The notes: generated by a model not told the origin, from the sequence alone. A stretch of DNA of 64,000 nt from Promethearchaeota archaeon (GCA_008080735.1 SHMW01000004.1:51169-115168), one strand, 5' to 3'; counted from the first letter of the stretch, positions 46,862 through 56,816 are shown. Numbers and translations: made by a program.

Positions 46862-48461
46862 AATGAACTCAAAAGAAAAAAATCAAGGTATTGCTTTTAT
46901 TTGTAATATTGAGGGAAAAATCCTAAAAATTATCAACGACAATTTAGGGATATTCAACGGATTTTCAAATGAATCCTTAAAAGAAATTCTTGATTCAGAT
47001 GATTATTTGAAATTTCTGGACTTTATTTTGCAAATCCAAGAAACGGGAGCAGAATTTAATTTAGATCTTAAAGTATTCCCGAAGCGAAATAAACTTATTC
47101 AACTTAAGCTTGCGGGGAGTTTGATAAATGATCAAATAATAATTGTTGGTACGTTATCAGATAATTTGACTTATCAAAAGTTCTTTAAGCAGTTAGTAGG
47201 GTTATTAATTGAACAGATTAGCGATTTAAGAACAAGAAATCATAAAGAGAAGATTATGAAGATGCAAGAGGTTTCCACGGAAACTGAATGGTACGAGGAC
47301 CTTACTCACCTAAATAACGAATTGGTAAATTTGCAGAGAGATTTAGCCAAAAAAAATATTCGGCTTGAAAAGCTTATGGAGGAGCAAAAAAGAGCAAATG
47401 CTCAACTGGAGATGTTTGTCGAATCGATTCCCGACGGTATTATTGTCTTAAATAGTAAAGGCAAGATTCTTCTGATCAATTCTGAGGCGGAAGAACTCCT
47501 TTATGAGCTGATTGGTAAAAAATTGAAACCAAATATAGATTTTAGCAAAATAGAAGATAATAATATACTTATTGAAACTATAAATGAGATATTAAAAACT
47601 CAGAAAGAAGATGCGATTACAATTGAGCCTGTTAAAGAAGAAATATGGCTCCAAATTTTTCCTAAATTCGTGACTTTAAGATATGATGAATCTCCTTATG
47701 CCGTAATCATAGAAATCAGAGATATAACCGAATTCGTAAAATTTGAACGATTGAGAACCCAATTTACATCGGTTGTATCCCATGAACTTAAGAATCCCCT
47801 CTCAACCATGAATTTAACCGTCGAATCCTATAACACATTTAAAGAGGATCTTTCCGAGGAAGACAAGGAAGAATTATGGGATAATATCGCAAAAAATACT
47901 AAAGTCTTAAAAGATTTGATTGATGATTTACTTCTATATACGAAATCAAACTTAGGGAAGATAGAACTGGACCTCTCGACTTGTAATATAAACCACTTAA
48001 TTAATAATGTCATTCTTCAATTAAAACCGAAATGGAAAACCAAGAATATAGAGATAGTGCGTCATATTGAGAGTGAACACACAATAATAGCAGATGGTAA
48101 AAGAATTGAGCAGGTGTTTAGAATTTTAGTTGATAATGCGATTAAATATTCTCCAGATTATTCTGAAGTAGTGATTGATATTGAAAGATATACAAAAGAA
48201 AAACATAATGAAAATATTGAAGGATTATTAATAGATATAAAAGATTTTGGCATAGGTATACAAAAGAAAAACATAATGAAAATTTTTGATAAGTTTTATA
48301 GGACTAAATCCGCCCAAAAAGTCGAAGGGAGCGGTTTGGGACTTTCAATTTCAAAGGATTTGATTCAATTACACGGAGGGGACATATCTGTTAAGAGTGA
48401 ATACGGAAAAGGAAGCACTTTTACTATATTTCTCCCTAAAAATGCGACTGAAAAAAGATAA
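46854..48461 (+). CDS. PAS histidine kinase coupled to the B12-binding sensor
   Basis: 535 residues. An N-terminal region of about 120 (GIAFICNIEGKILKI) is PAS-like, then a long coiled coil (about 125-190), a PAS domain (IPDGIIVLNSKGKILLIN), a canonical HisKA box VVSHELKNPLSTMNL and a full HATPase (IFRILVDNAIKYS, DFGIGIQKK, GSGLGLSIS). The H box differs from the other kinases of the window and is of the bacterial HisKA type. The ATG overlaps the upstream stop (ATGATTAA), so the two products are translationally coupled. Confidence 0.9.
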   Translation: MIKMNSKEKNQGIAFICNIEGKILKIINDNLGIFNGFSNESLKEILDSDDYLKFLDFILQIQETGAEFNLDLKVFPKRNKLIQLKLAGSLINDQIIIVGTLSDNLTYQKFFKQLVGLLIEQISDLRTRNHKEKIMKMQEVSTETEWYEDLTHLNNELVNLQRDLAKKNIRLEKLMEEQKRANAQLEMFVESIPDGIIVLNSKGKILLINSEAEELLYELIGKKLKPNIDFSKIEDNNILIETINEILKTQKEDAITIEPVKEEIWLQIFPKFVTLRYDESPYAVIIEIRDITEFVKFERLRTQFTSVVSHELKNPLSTMNLTVESYNTFKEDLSEEDKEELWDNIAKNTKVLKDLIDDLLLYTKSNLGKIELDLSTCNINHLINNVILQLKPKWKTKNIEIVRHIESEHTIIADGKRIEQVFRILVDNAIKYSPDYSEVVIDIERYTKEKHNENIEGLLIDIKDFGIGIQKKNIMKIFDKFYRTKSAQKVEGSGLGLSISKDLIQLHGGDISVKSEYGKGSTFTIFLPKNATEKR

Positions 48462-48565
48462 TTCATATTATAAAATAATTTCTTTTTAAGGATTATATCT
48501 ATCATTAAATAAATGTAAATCTCATTTTAATAAAAAAAAGAAAATATTGTATTGAGGTTTTTTAA

Positions 48566-48904
48566 TTAACCAAAAGCTCCTATGCCATTGAGGAAATATA
48601 TGAAAATCAAAAGAGTCAATAAAATAATAGCAATCAATGTAATGATTACAACTTTTTTGATTATATTATCATAACCCTCTTCTTTAATTGACATAATAGC
48701 AACGAGCATAAAATTTATCATAATTAAGATTATAGGAATTAAAGTTAAGAGTATTAATATCATAATTGTCTCATCGTCAATGGTTGCATATAAAGTAATA
48801 AAAGAATCAAACAGATAGAAATAAAGATAGAGAGCAATCACATTGATAACTACCATAATCCCAATTTTGTGAATATTTTGTTCACTCATCTGAAATATAC
48901 CCAA
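48566..48904 (-). CDS. Small three-TM membrane protein
   Basis: 112 residues with three hydrophobic helices (VINVIALYLYFYLF, MILILLTLIPIILIMI, VIITLIAIILLTLLIFI) and short polar loops. No family is recognised. The following 323-nt gap to the UROD operon is AT-rich and shows no gene or RNA that I can support. Confidence 0.6.
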   Translation of the reverse strand: MGIFQMSEQNIHKIGIMVVINVIALYLYFYLFDSFITLYATIDDETIMILILLTLIPIILIMINFMLVAIMSIKEEGYDNIIKKVVIITLIAIILLTLLIFIYFLNGIGAFG

Positions 48905-49227
48905 TTATACGATTTTTTCAATCTAAAGTAGGTAGTTTTTCTTATTTCCAATTTTTAATAAAGATTTTGTTTTTTTTCTAATTCATCAATTAATAGGTTG
49001 TCCCATTATTGAATTTAGAATTAAATCAAATATTTGTGTGAGTTTATGTTAATTTTATTGACCAAAATTTTCGATATACTAAACTAAAAAATGATCAACA
49101 ATGATAATCACAAAAAAAGGGAATTTCTCTCTAAAAAAAACCATCATTGCTGCATGATAATTTCTCTTTCGCAACTGAATTTAATAAAACTTTTTTTGAT
49201 TGAATTTTCATGCGATCTTTTTTATTA

Positions 49228-50376
49228 TTAGTAGGCTCCAAATTCTATAATTGCTTTATAGAGAGCAACTACATTTTCTGGTTTTTGATCCAACAACCAA
49301 TTTGTTGGACCTGGGATATATCCTCCATTTTTCCCAAGAGTCTTAATTTTATTTTGAATATCACATCTCACCTCTTCGGGAGTCCCATTAACCAACAACC
49401 CTGTGTCGTCAATCGTTCCAAGTAGGGTAATTTCTGGATATTTTTTCTTATATCTATCTAAGTTGTTAATGGTTGGCTGTAAAGATTCAACTCCATCGAT
49501 CTTGAGCTCTATAAAATCGGGGAAGAGCTCTTCGATAGCCCCACAACAATGCAAAATAACCTTAATTTCTGCATCATGGATCATATTTACATAACGTCTC
49601 AAAATAGGTTTGAAAAACCCTTGCCATTGTTTTAGGGGAAGCTGAAGGCCATCATTATAGCCGATGTCATTTCCGATCATTACAATATCGGGCTTAGTTC
49701 TTAGAAGATATTTCATGTTTTTCTTTTGATAATTTTCCCACATAAAATCTAAATGCTTTTTGATGATTTCTGGTTCTTTACGGGCTAATTTGGCGAATGT
49801 TGATAACCCGATTCCTAATATACAATTTTCGAAAGGGCCACCAAATCCTTGAGCAACGACGATATCGAACTTTTTCATTTTTTTTCGATTTTTTGATAGT
49901 ACTTTGAAGCGATTTTTATCCACTTTGAAATCTTCGGGATGTTCCCAGCACTCTTTGATTTTTTCTTTGGAATTTAGAGCCGGCCCAGTATACCAATAGG
50001 AAGGTGTTCCCTCATCATTTATTATGAACTTAAATATTTGTCCGTTCGCAGTTAGGAGAGTATCGGGATCTTCTCCTTTTTTGGGTTGAATTCCATCAAC
50101 AATTTCCCAGCATAAATCCACTTTTGCATCTAAACCGTTTGGATAAATTGAGGGTGGACTGAACTTCGCTAACAAATATTGTGTATGAAGAAATCTGGGG
50201 CTCAAACCTGCTTTGTCAAAGAAATTTAAATCTTCTTCGGTCAAAGCGTAAGGGGATCGCATAAAAAGATCCATAAACTTAAAATCCGAACCAAGACAAA
50301 GAGTGGGAACGCGATCTGGTACATCTCCATCTAAAACGGTATTGATCCGTTCCAGAGCAGTTAATTCCTCAACCAT
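49228..50376 (-). CDS. UroD-superfamily methyltransferase-like protein
   Basis: 382 residues of the UroD/MtaA fold. A His-x-Cys zinc pair is present (LHCCGAIEEL), but the third Cys ligand of MtaA near the C-terminus is not seen (GPTNWLLDQKPENVV), so activity may differ. The start abuts the stop of the preceding small gene (TGAATG). It is the last gene of an RHH-GH4-SCP2-like-UroD run. Its role could be methyl transfer linked to use of a methylated or modified sugar; this is an inference. Confidence 0.8.
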   Translation of the reverse strand: MVEELTALERINTVLDGDVPDRVPTLCLGSDFKFMDLFMRSPYALTEEDLNFFDKAGLSPRFLHTQYLLAKFSPPSIYPNGLDAKVDLCWEIVDGIQPKKGEDPDTLLTANGQIFKFIINDEGTPSYWYTGPALNSKEKIKECWEHPEDFKVDKNRFKVLSKNRKKMKKFDIVVAQGFGGPFENCILGIGLSTFAKLARKEPEIIKKHLDFMWENYQKKNMKYLLRTKPDIVMIGNDIGYNDGLQLPLKQWQGFFKPILRRYVNMIHDAEIKVILHCCGAIEELFPDFIELKIDGVESLQPTINNLDRYKKKYPEITLLGTIDDTGLLVNGTPEEVRCDIQNKIKTLGKNGGYIPGPTNWLLDQKPENVVALYKAIIEFGAY

Positions 50377-50754
50377 TCAAAACACACTCGCAATTTTTCC
50401 TAAAATTGTTAAAACGTTGTTATTCTTGATGGTAATAACACCCTCTGACATTCCTCTAATGAATCCATCAGTACTGCCTAAAAGATAATAAGAAGGAAGT
50501 GCTATTGCCATTTCAGCCCGAATATCTTCTAAATCTTCTTTTTTTTTAATATCTTCTAATCTTTTCATCTCGAAATTTCCATCTTTTATAATTGCTTGAA
50601 ACGCAGGAGGAGCATCTGTAATGAGAAACAAAACTGTAGCGTTGGGTATTTCACGTTCCAGAATTCCAAATTTTTTTAACGTCCATAATCCAGAATAAAT
50701 AAGAGCAGGGAAGCCGGTAAACAAGGGACACATATTTGATAGATATTGATTCAA
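50377..50754 (-). CDS. Small protein resembling SCP2 sterol-carrier-like domains
   Basis: 125 residues. The strand-helix order (VLFLITDAPPAFQAIIKDG, then ALPSYYLLGSTDGFIRGM and a closing GVITIKNNNVLTILGKI) resembles SCP2-type lipid-binding folds, but the match is weak. It is packed directly before the UroD-like gene with no gap, and so is probably a small partner or binding protein for it. Confidence 0.5.
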   Translation of the reverse strand: MNQYLSNMCPLFTGFPALIYSGLWTLKKFGILEREIPNATVLFLITDAPPAFQAIIKDGNFEMKRLEDIKKKEDLEDIRAEMAIALPSYYLLGSTDGFIRGMSEGVITIKNNNVLTILGKIASVF

Positions 50755-50878
50755 AATGGTTTTAAACTTCTATTATTTAAGTCCTACCAAGTTAATTGAT
50801 GATATTTGAAATATTCAATAGTATATAAATAAGATTTATTATTTAAATAATCAAATGTTAGATTTTGAGAAAAATTTA

Positions 50879-52186
50879 TCATTCTAATTCAAATTGAATA
50901 TATTTCTCTTGCATTTTCAATAAATCATTTAAGATGCTTTCAGCTTGTCCATATGTAGATATCAATGGATCCATAAGAATCGCCTTCAGAGCAATGTCTT
51001 TAGATCTCTGAAAGATCGCCTCTAATACCAGATCCATCACGGAAACTTGAGTCTGTAAATAGCCTACCAGTTCTAACGGATATTCTCCATACTTAACTCC
51101 TTTAAGTCCATCTTTATTAACGATGGCGGGACATTCTACTACCAAATCTTCTGGAAGGTTGGTAATAATATCGTCATTCGGGATATTTACTGAAGGTTCT
51201 ACATAGTTCGAATCGGTTAAGATACCCTCTATAATCGGGATGGCGGGCTCCTCTACTGGTTTTACAAGTCTCTCTCCTTTCCCTTTTTCAATGGTTCTTT
51301 TGAGTTTCTCATAGCTATTCCTCATCATTTCCTCATACCCCTTCCAGAATGATCGGATTGCGGGAATATCTGCTTTTTCCCATGCCCAAGGAATATATTC
51401 TCCGTAATGACTGTCTGTGGTGTAAGGACAATATCCGTATTTCTCTAAAAAGAAGCCGATAAATTTAAACCCATCATAGAGATTTACCTTATAGAAAAAC
51501 TCTGGTCCTTTTCTTCGAAGCTCAGGGTAGGCGTCTTTCCCCGTATCCTTAAAATTGCATTTGGTTATAACCCCGAAATGATTCATGCCATATCCTTCCA
51601 CGTCCAAGTTGGAAACGGGCACCTCTAAAATTCGAGATAATGATGGCAAAAAATGATAAAATTCATGGCATAATCCTACAAATTTAAGAGAAGGGAATTT
51701 TCTTTTTATTGCTAAACAGACTCTTGTCATCGGATTAGAATAGTTAATAAACAAAGCATTCGGGCAAATTTTATTTACATCTTCGCATATATCAAGGATG
51801 GGTGGAATTACTCGGAGTGAATGAAATAATGCTCCTGGTCCGCCGTTCTCCCCCGAAACTTGTTTACATCCACGATTTAATGGAATTTTATAATCTTGAT
51901 CCAATAAATCAAATCGGGGTGCCACCTCAATAGAATTGATAATAAATGTGGCATCTTTCAAAGCTTCCGGACGGTCTGTGGTAGCCTCTAATTTGAAATT
52001 TACTTTCTTTTTCTTAATGGCTGCTTCACATGCTTGGCGGACTAATTCTAAATTTTTCTCATCTATATCATGAAGGCATATCGTACTCCCTTCTAATACT
52101 TCACTCTCAATTATCGTACCTACAGTTCCCATGCCGAAGGTTAATGAAGCTGCACCTACTACTGTTAGTTTTTGGTTTTTACTCAT
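50879..52186 (-). CDS. Glycoside hydrolase family 4, copy 2
   Basis: 435 residues with VVGAASLTFGMGTVG, GENGGPGALFHSLR, INYSNPMTR, FVGLCHEFY (metal Cys-His) and GMNHFGVIT. It is distinctly different in sequence from the copy at 42270, so specificity may differ. The gene lies 34 nt after an RHH regulator in the same direction and 124 nt before the SCP2-like gene. The NAD+- and Mn2+-dependent mechanism follows from the family. Confidence 0.88.
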   Translation of the reverse strand: MSKNQKLTVVGAASLTFGMGTVGTIIESEVLEGSTICLHDIDEKNLELVRQACEAAIKKKKVNFKLEATTDRPEALKDATFIINSIEVAPRFDLLDQDYKIPLNRGCKQVSGENGGPGALFHSLRVIPPILDICEDVNKICPNALFINYSNPMTRVCLAIKRKFPSLKFVGLCHEFYHFLPSLSRILEVPVSNLDVEGYGMNHFGVITKCNFKDTGKDAYPELRRKGPEFFYKVNLYDGFKFIGFFLEKYGYCPYTTDSHYGEYIPWAWEKADIPAIRSFWKGYEEMMRNSYEKLKRTIEKGKGERLVKPVEEPAIPIIEGILTDSNYVEPSVNIPNDDIITNLPEDLVVECPAIVNKDGLKGVKYGEYPLELVGYLQTQVSVMDLVLEAIFQRSKDIALKAILMDPLISTYGQAESILNDLLKMQEKYIQFELE

Positions 52187-52220
52187 TTTTTCTTACCTCT
52201 TTATTTTTCATATTTCATGT

Positions 52221-52817
52221 TTATAGCTCGCTTTTCAGCTTGACTTTTTCATTCTTATCAAGTATTAGAACAACCTTATCAATATCCAATTTTTCTTCGA
52301 TCAATTTATATCCGAATTCTTCCAAATACTTGATAATATAATACTTAAAGAAAATGGAGAAATTTTTGTTTAGTGAATGTTTACCCGCAATCCTTAGCGT
52401 ACTTCCATGAAAATTATAATAAAATTCTTGAAACCATCTCTGTCCTTTATTAGAAAACACTATTCTGGTTAATAATGCCATTTGAGCGCGAGCGGTAAAT
52501 TCAATATCATTTATAAGTTTAAATAATAACTCTAGTTGGTATTTGCGAGTGATTAAACCATTTTTGTACATTAGATCTGCCAGTCCCTCTAATTCGGATT
52601 CATGGAGTTTATCCAACAAAAAAGCTAATTCGTTTTTTGAGATAATCAACATTGGATTGTTTTTCATTTCGTCTCGCTGAAAAAACATGATGTAGCGAAA
52701 TAATCCATTTCGAATTAATTCACTCATAGTCAAATCCCTCTGCTTTATAATTTCATTTAAAGGTTCCAGTAGATTTGAATCAATTCTTGTCCCAATGAAG
52801 GTATCCTTTTTCTTCAT
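52221..52817 (-). CDS. Ribbon-helix-helix regulator with C-terminal effector-like domain
   Basis: 198 residues. The N-terminal 45 fit an RHH/CopG domain (TFIGTRIDSNLLEPLNEII, then MSELIRNGLFRYI). The remaining 150 residues are helical with a C-terminal beta part (IEEKLDIDKVVLILDK) and may bind a ligand or mediate oligomerisation. It is the first gene of the GH4 operon and faces the divergent UroD-like gene, so it probably controls both from the shared 52818-52955 region. Confidence 0.75.
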   Translation of the reverse strand: MKKKDTFIGTRIDSNLLEPLNEIIKQRDLTMSELIRNGLFRYIMFFQRDEMKNNPMLIISKNELAFLLDKLHESELEGLADLMYKNGLITRKYQLELLFKLINDIEFTARAQMALLTRIVFSNKGQRWFQEFYYNFHGSTLRIAGKHSLNKNFSIFFKYYIIKYLEEFGYKLIEEKLDIDKVVLILDKNEKVKLKSEL

Positions 52818-52955
52818 TATCTTTAAATTTTTAATTAATAATATAGAATTAGTTAAACTTCCATTTAAATCTTAAATATATGTTATACAAATATGGAATA
52901 ATCAAAATCTTTCCATATGAAATCTTTTATAATACATATTTTCTTTCTACCTATA

Positions 52956-54146
52956 ATGATTAAAGAAGATAAAAACATACAAGAAACTAAAAAGAGATTA
53001 GGTAGATGGTGGAATAACGAAGATACCGACAGACCTTGTATGGGCTATAATCATCCATTTTATGGAAAAATTATTTCCAGCCTAAATGAAGTGACGGATT
53101 TCTATATTCCATTCTGCCTGGCAAGAAACCCAGATGGAATTGAGGTGTGTTTAGACCAGTTCGAAGAGCTTAAGCAAAAAATATACTCTGGTGGTGAGAA
53201 TATCTACAGCTTCTTTCCAAATTATGGTGCGGGGTGTTTAGCCGCGATTTTAGGAATAGAGCCAGAATACCAAAAAGGTTCAAACAAATACGGAGCTGTG
53301 GGAGAGACCGTATGGTATATGGGAAAAATCCCTCCAGATAATGTGGTTTCCCACATTCGGGAGATTGAACTAAATAATGATAATGAGTGGTATGCTCGCT
53401 ATTTACGAGTAATTGAATATGCCGCGAAAAGGGCCCAAAAGGACTATACCATCGCCATGACAGATGTGGGAGGTGTGCTTGACGTACTGTCTTCGTTATT
53501 GGGACCCGAAAAGCTGATCCTCACTATGAGAAGAAATCCTGAAATAATAGACGAGTGTTGCCGATTAATATTAGAAAAAATGCTCATCCTTTATGATTCT
53601 CTTCAAGCAATTATTGATAACCATTGTCAAGGATGTGATAGCTGGCTAAATTTATGGTGTCCCGATCATTATTACCCTATTCAATGTGATTTTGCTGCGA
53701 TGTTAAACCCCAAATGGTTTAAACGTTTCGCTTTACCTTATATCGAACAACAAGCCGAGCATATGGACCATGCGGTTTATCATTTAGATGGGGAAAACCA
53801 GATCGTGCATCTGGACGATTTATTGGCTCTTGAGAGTCTCGATGGAATCCAATGGGTCCCTGGAGCTGGCAAAGAAATTACCGCAAGCTATAAATGGATG
53901 TCCCTTTATGAAAAGATCCAAGCAGCAGGTAAAAAAGTCATCCTTAATCAATTTGAAGATCCCACTCTCATCACAGAATTCTATCACAAATTAAATCCAG
54001 ATTTACTATATATCTCATGTTTCTTCTTGGATGAAATCAGAGCGGAATTTTACCTTCCCGAATTTATTGGTGGAAAAGGCGCTAAAGGAAATTTTGGACG
54101 TTATAAAAGAAAACGAAAAAAAGAACTAAGAGAGAAGGATTCATAG
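52956..54146 (+). CDS. UroD-like barrel protein without the zinc Cys
   Basis: About 396 residues from ATG 52956 (an upstream ATG at 52917 would add 13 hydrophobic residues and is less likely). The fold pattern is that of large UroD-related proteins: RLGRWWNNEDTDRPCMGY near the start, CDFAAMLNPKWFKRFALPY, and YHLDGENQIVHLDDLL. The His-x-Cys of methyltransferases reads His-Leu-Asp here. It is divergent from the RHH-GH4 operon. The reaction is unknown; its neighbours suggest work on a sugar-derived or methylated compound. Confidence 0.75.
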   Translation: MIKEDKNIQETKKRLGRWWNNEDTDRPCMGYNHPFYGKIISSLNEVTDFYIPFCLARNPDGIEVCLDQFEELKQKIYSGGENIYSFFPNYGAGCLAAILGIEPEYQKGSNKYGAVGETVWYMGKIPPDNVVSHIREIELNNDNEWYARYLRVIEYAAKRAQKDYTIAMTDVGGVLDVLSSLLGPEKLILTMRRNPEIIDECCRLILEKMLILYDSLQAIIDNHCQGCDSWLNLWCPDHYYPIQCDFAAMLNPKWFKRFALPYIEQQAEHMDHAVYHLDGENQIVHLDDLLALESLDGIQWVPGAGKEITASYKWMSLYEKIQAAGKKVILNQFEDPTLITEFYHKLNPDLLYISCFFLDEIRAEFYLPEFIGGKGAKGNFGRYKRKRKKELREKDS

Positions 54147-54259
54147 ATTTTTTCTGAATTTAACTCTGTAATAATTTTAAATAATTTAGAGAATAAATCA
54201 CAATAAGATAAATATTTAGAACAAAATATAAATGCTGATAGTAGTCAAAAGATAATAAA

Positions 54260-54898
54260 ATGAATAATCTAAAGGAATTTTTGACACCAACCCGATTTCT
54301 TGATTTCAATAAGAGCAGAGTACGTAATAAAGCCTATGAGATTACGAAAGATTTAGAAAATGAAAAAGAAAGAGCAATAGCCCTATTCTATTGGGTGCGG
54401 GATAATATTCGTTATAACCAATTTGGTTTTTACATGATTCCCGCAAACTTTAAAGCGTCAACCACCCTACGCAGGGGAAATGGGTTTTGCGTTTCAAAAG
54501 CGGTTTTACTATCTGCCATGGCGCGAGCAGTCAAAATTCCAGCAAAGATTCATCTTGCAGATATTATCAATCATAAAATACCACAAAAAATAATCGATTG
54601 GATGAAAAAAGAGATTTTCTTCTTCCATGGATATAGTGAACTATTTCTTGATGATAAATGGGTTAAAGCAACTCCCGTTTTTGATGTTCGAACCTCGGAA
54701 AAAGGGGGATATCCATTAGTAGAATTTGATGGAGAGCATGATGCCCTATTGGCAAGTCATGATAAAGATGGAAAGGTTTTCGTAGAATATGTCAATGACC
54801 GAGGGACTTACGCAGATTTGCCATACGATGAGATCGAAATTGTTTTCAATCGAGAATATGCAGACGCCATAGAGGCAATCCTTAACGGCGCAAAGTAA
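54260..54898 (+). CDS. Transglutaminase-like cysteine protease-fold protein, copy 1
   Basis: 212 residues with the triad C77 (NGFCVSKAVLL), H123 (FFHGYSELFL) and D142 (TPVFDV), in the order and spacing of archaeal/bacterial transglutaminase-like proteins. Soluble, no signal peptide. Family members hydrolyse or transfer amide bonds; the substrate is unknown. It is followed by a similar gene 119 nt downstream. Confidence 0.82.
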   Translation: MNNLKEFLTPTRFLDFNKSRVRNKAYEITKDLENEKERAIALFYWVRDNIRYNQFGFYMIPANFKASTTLRRGNGFCVSKAVLLSAMARAVKIPAKIHLADIINHKIPQKIIDWMKKEIFFFHGYSELFLDDKWVKATPVFDVRTSEKGGYPLVEFDGEHDALLASHDKDGKVFVEYVNDRGTYADLPYDEIEIVFNREYADAIEAILNGAK

Positions 54899-55017
54899 AA
54901 TTTCCGTTTTTATCCTAATCTACCGAGTTTTAGCGTATTTTATCTTAAAAGTGCAAGTTATATAAACTTTAAAATGAATAATTCTATAAGGAACTATCCT
55001 AAACATTGGAACAGAAC

Positions 55018-55695
55018 ATGGTCAAATTTGAAAAATATCTGCAAGCTTCAGATTTTTTTGATTATAACAAGAGCAGGGTAAAAAATAAGGCTTTAGAAAT
55101 AACTAAAAATAGAGAACAGAAATTAGATAAAATTAGAGCGCTTTTTTATTGGGTTAGAGACGAGATCAAATATAATATGATGTCGTACGTCCCTGAAATT
55201 AAAGCAAATTTTAAGGCATCAGTCACTTTACGTAGAGGTTATGGTTTTTGTGTCTCAAAAGCTATTCTACTCTCAACTCTTGCCAGAGCTGTGAAAATTC
55301 CTGCACGAATCCATTTAGCTGATATAATCAATCATAAGATTTCTCAAAAGGTCATAGACTTTATGGGAACCAACGTTATGTATTATCATGGCTATTCAGA
55401 AATATTTCTTGATGATAAATGGCTCAAATTAGCACCTGTTTTCGATAAGAACACAGCTCAAAAAGCGGGATTTTTACCACTTGTTGATTTCGATGAAAAC
55501 AATGATGCCATGTTCAGTAAGTATGATAACGAAGGAAATCTTTTTGTAGAATATGTTGAGGATCATGGGGTATATGATTTCTTACCACTCGAAGAGATAA
55601 AAGAAGAATTCCAAAATCAATATGGCACATTATTTGACTCTGGGTTGAATTTAAAACCTATAGAAGATAAAAAAATTACCTATAAAGGCGATTAA
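55018..55695 (+). CDS. Transglutaminase-like protein, copy 2
   Basis: 225 residues from ATG 55018, chosen because its start then aligns exactly with copy 1 (both reach NKSR at 17-20); TTG 55006 would add four residues. The triad is C78 (YGFCVSKAILL), H124 (YYHGYSEIFL), D143 (APVFDK). It is a recent-looking tandem duplicate. The C-terminal 25 residues differ from copy 1. The active-site residues are kept in both copies. Confidence 0.82.
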   Translation: MVKFEKYLQASDFFDYNKSRVKNKALEITKNREQKLDKIRALFYWVRDEIKYNMMSYVPEIKANFKASVTLRRGYGFCVSKAILLSTLARAVKIPARIHLADIINHKISQKVIDFMGTNVMYYHGYSEIFLDDKWLKLAPVFDKNTAQKAGFLPLVDFDENNDAMFSKYDNEGNLFVEYVEDHGVYDFLPLEEIKEEFQNQYGTLFDSGLNLKPIEDKKITYKGD

Positions 55696-55704
55696 ATCTC
55701 TAAT

Positions 55705-56619
55705 CTAATCCCTAAAGTATTTTTCAGGTAACCCTAACTCGTTCAGATGGATTTGATATTTACCCAATTTGCCGCCATAATTGCCTGCAGAAATTTTCAC
55801 TAATCCCTTCATCTGTATGATCTCTTCGATCACGCTCTTCATAGTAAATTTGATGGTATCCAGGTCTAATGCGTTAAAAATAACTTCTGGAATTGATTTT
55901 ACTCCGATTGGCACCATAAATTCGTTATGCGGGATCTTATTCTTAAGTGTTGGACAATAGGGGTGATTGGTTGTTGGACCGATTTCAGGGTAATTTGTTT
56001 CGGGCTTAGAACCAGCAGAACATACATCGAACGTAGTACAAACATTATCAATTGATTCAATTACACTGACCGCTTTCCTTCCGATGTTAATTCCTGCTTC
56101 AATAGAATCACAAAAAAGCCACAAATTACCCCCCATAACTCCTTCAGCAAATTTAACATCTCTTTCTATTAGAAAATCATACCCCATCATAATTGGGACC
56201 GAAATCAAATCACGTTCATATTTTTGGATAATTTCCTCATATCCATCTCCACAATGTCCCACATTATCCATCATATCGAATTCGGTATTAACTTCCGTAG
56301 GATATGCTTCAAAAACCGCTGTGGTAGGAACCACAAGAATTCCTTGCCGAATACGCCGTCCCAGTTGGTCATATAATTTTGATATTGATTTCTCACGTGT
56401 TCCAGTTACCCATAGCTGCACAATAGCGCCGAATCTGCCATCTATGGTTTCATTTTTTTTGAGCCATTTAACAATTCCCCCTTCGGCATCACCAAATACG
56501 GTGGAGGGAAGCGCGGTAAAATTATTGACCGCACGCTTTAAAAACTGTTCATCATATGCCGTCACTTGTAATTGGACGACAAGTCCTTTAAACGCTTCGC
56601 AGAAAGCTTTTTCAATCAT
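55705..56619 (-). CDS. ftr: Formylmethanofuran:tetrahydromethanopterin formyltransferase
   Basis: 304 residues of the Ftr family, with its acidic N-terminal lobe, FGDAEGGIVKWL and VMGGNLWLFCDS segments and the GNYGGKLGKYQIHL ending. It moves the formyl group between formylmethanofuran and tetrahydromethanopterin in the archaeal C1 branch. It is alone here, with no fmd/fwd, mch or mer genes. It converges with the second transglutaminase-like gene (10-nt gap). Confidence 0.92.
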   Translation of the reverse strand: MIEKAFCEAFKGLVVQLQVTAYDEQFLKRAVNNFTALPSTVFGDAEGGIVKWLKKNETIDGRFGAIVQLWVTGTREKSISKLYDQLGRRIRQGILVVPTTAVFEAYPTEVNTEFDMMDNVGHCGDGYEEIIQKYERDLISVPIMMGYDFLIERDVKFAEGVMGGNLWLFCDSIEAGINIGRKAVSVIESIDNVCTTFDVCSAGSKPETNYPEIGPTTNHPYCPTLKNKIPHNEFMVPIGVKSIPEVIFNALDLDTIKFTMKSVIEEIIQMKGLVKISAGNYGGKLGKYQIHLNELGLPEKYFRD

Positions 56620-56816
56620 GATTGTTCACTTTTTAATCTACTTTCAAACTAAATCTCTAATACTTTTTAGATCTACTCTCCTATTTTAATTTTTCATATC
56701 ATTCGCTTTTATTTATCATCTGGCTAATAATCTGTCAAAAGATAATAAACAATTAAATTCATAAAAAACAATATAGAATAATAGATATTACAATTAATTC
56801 GAACTTCAAAATAAGA

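Noticed and set aside
49091..49231. Possible 46-codon plus-strand ORF in the 323-nt gap
   Set aside because: No ribosome site, biased composition and no recognisable product.
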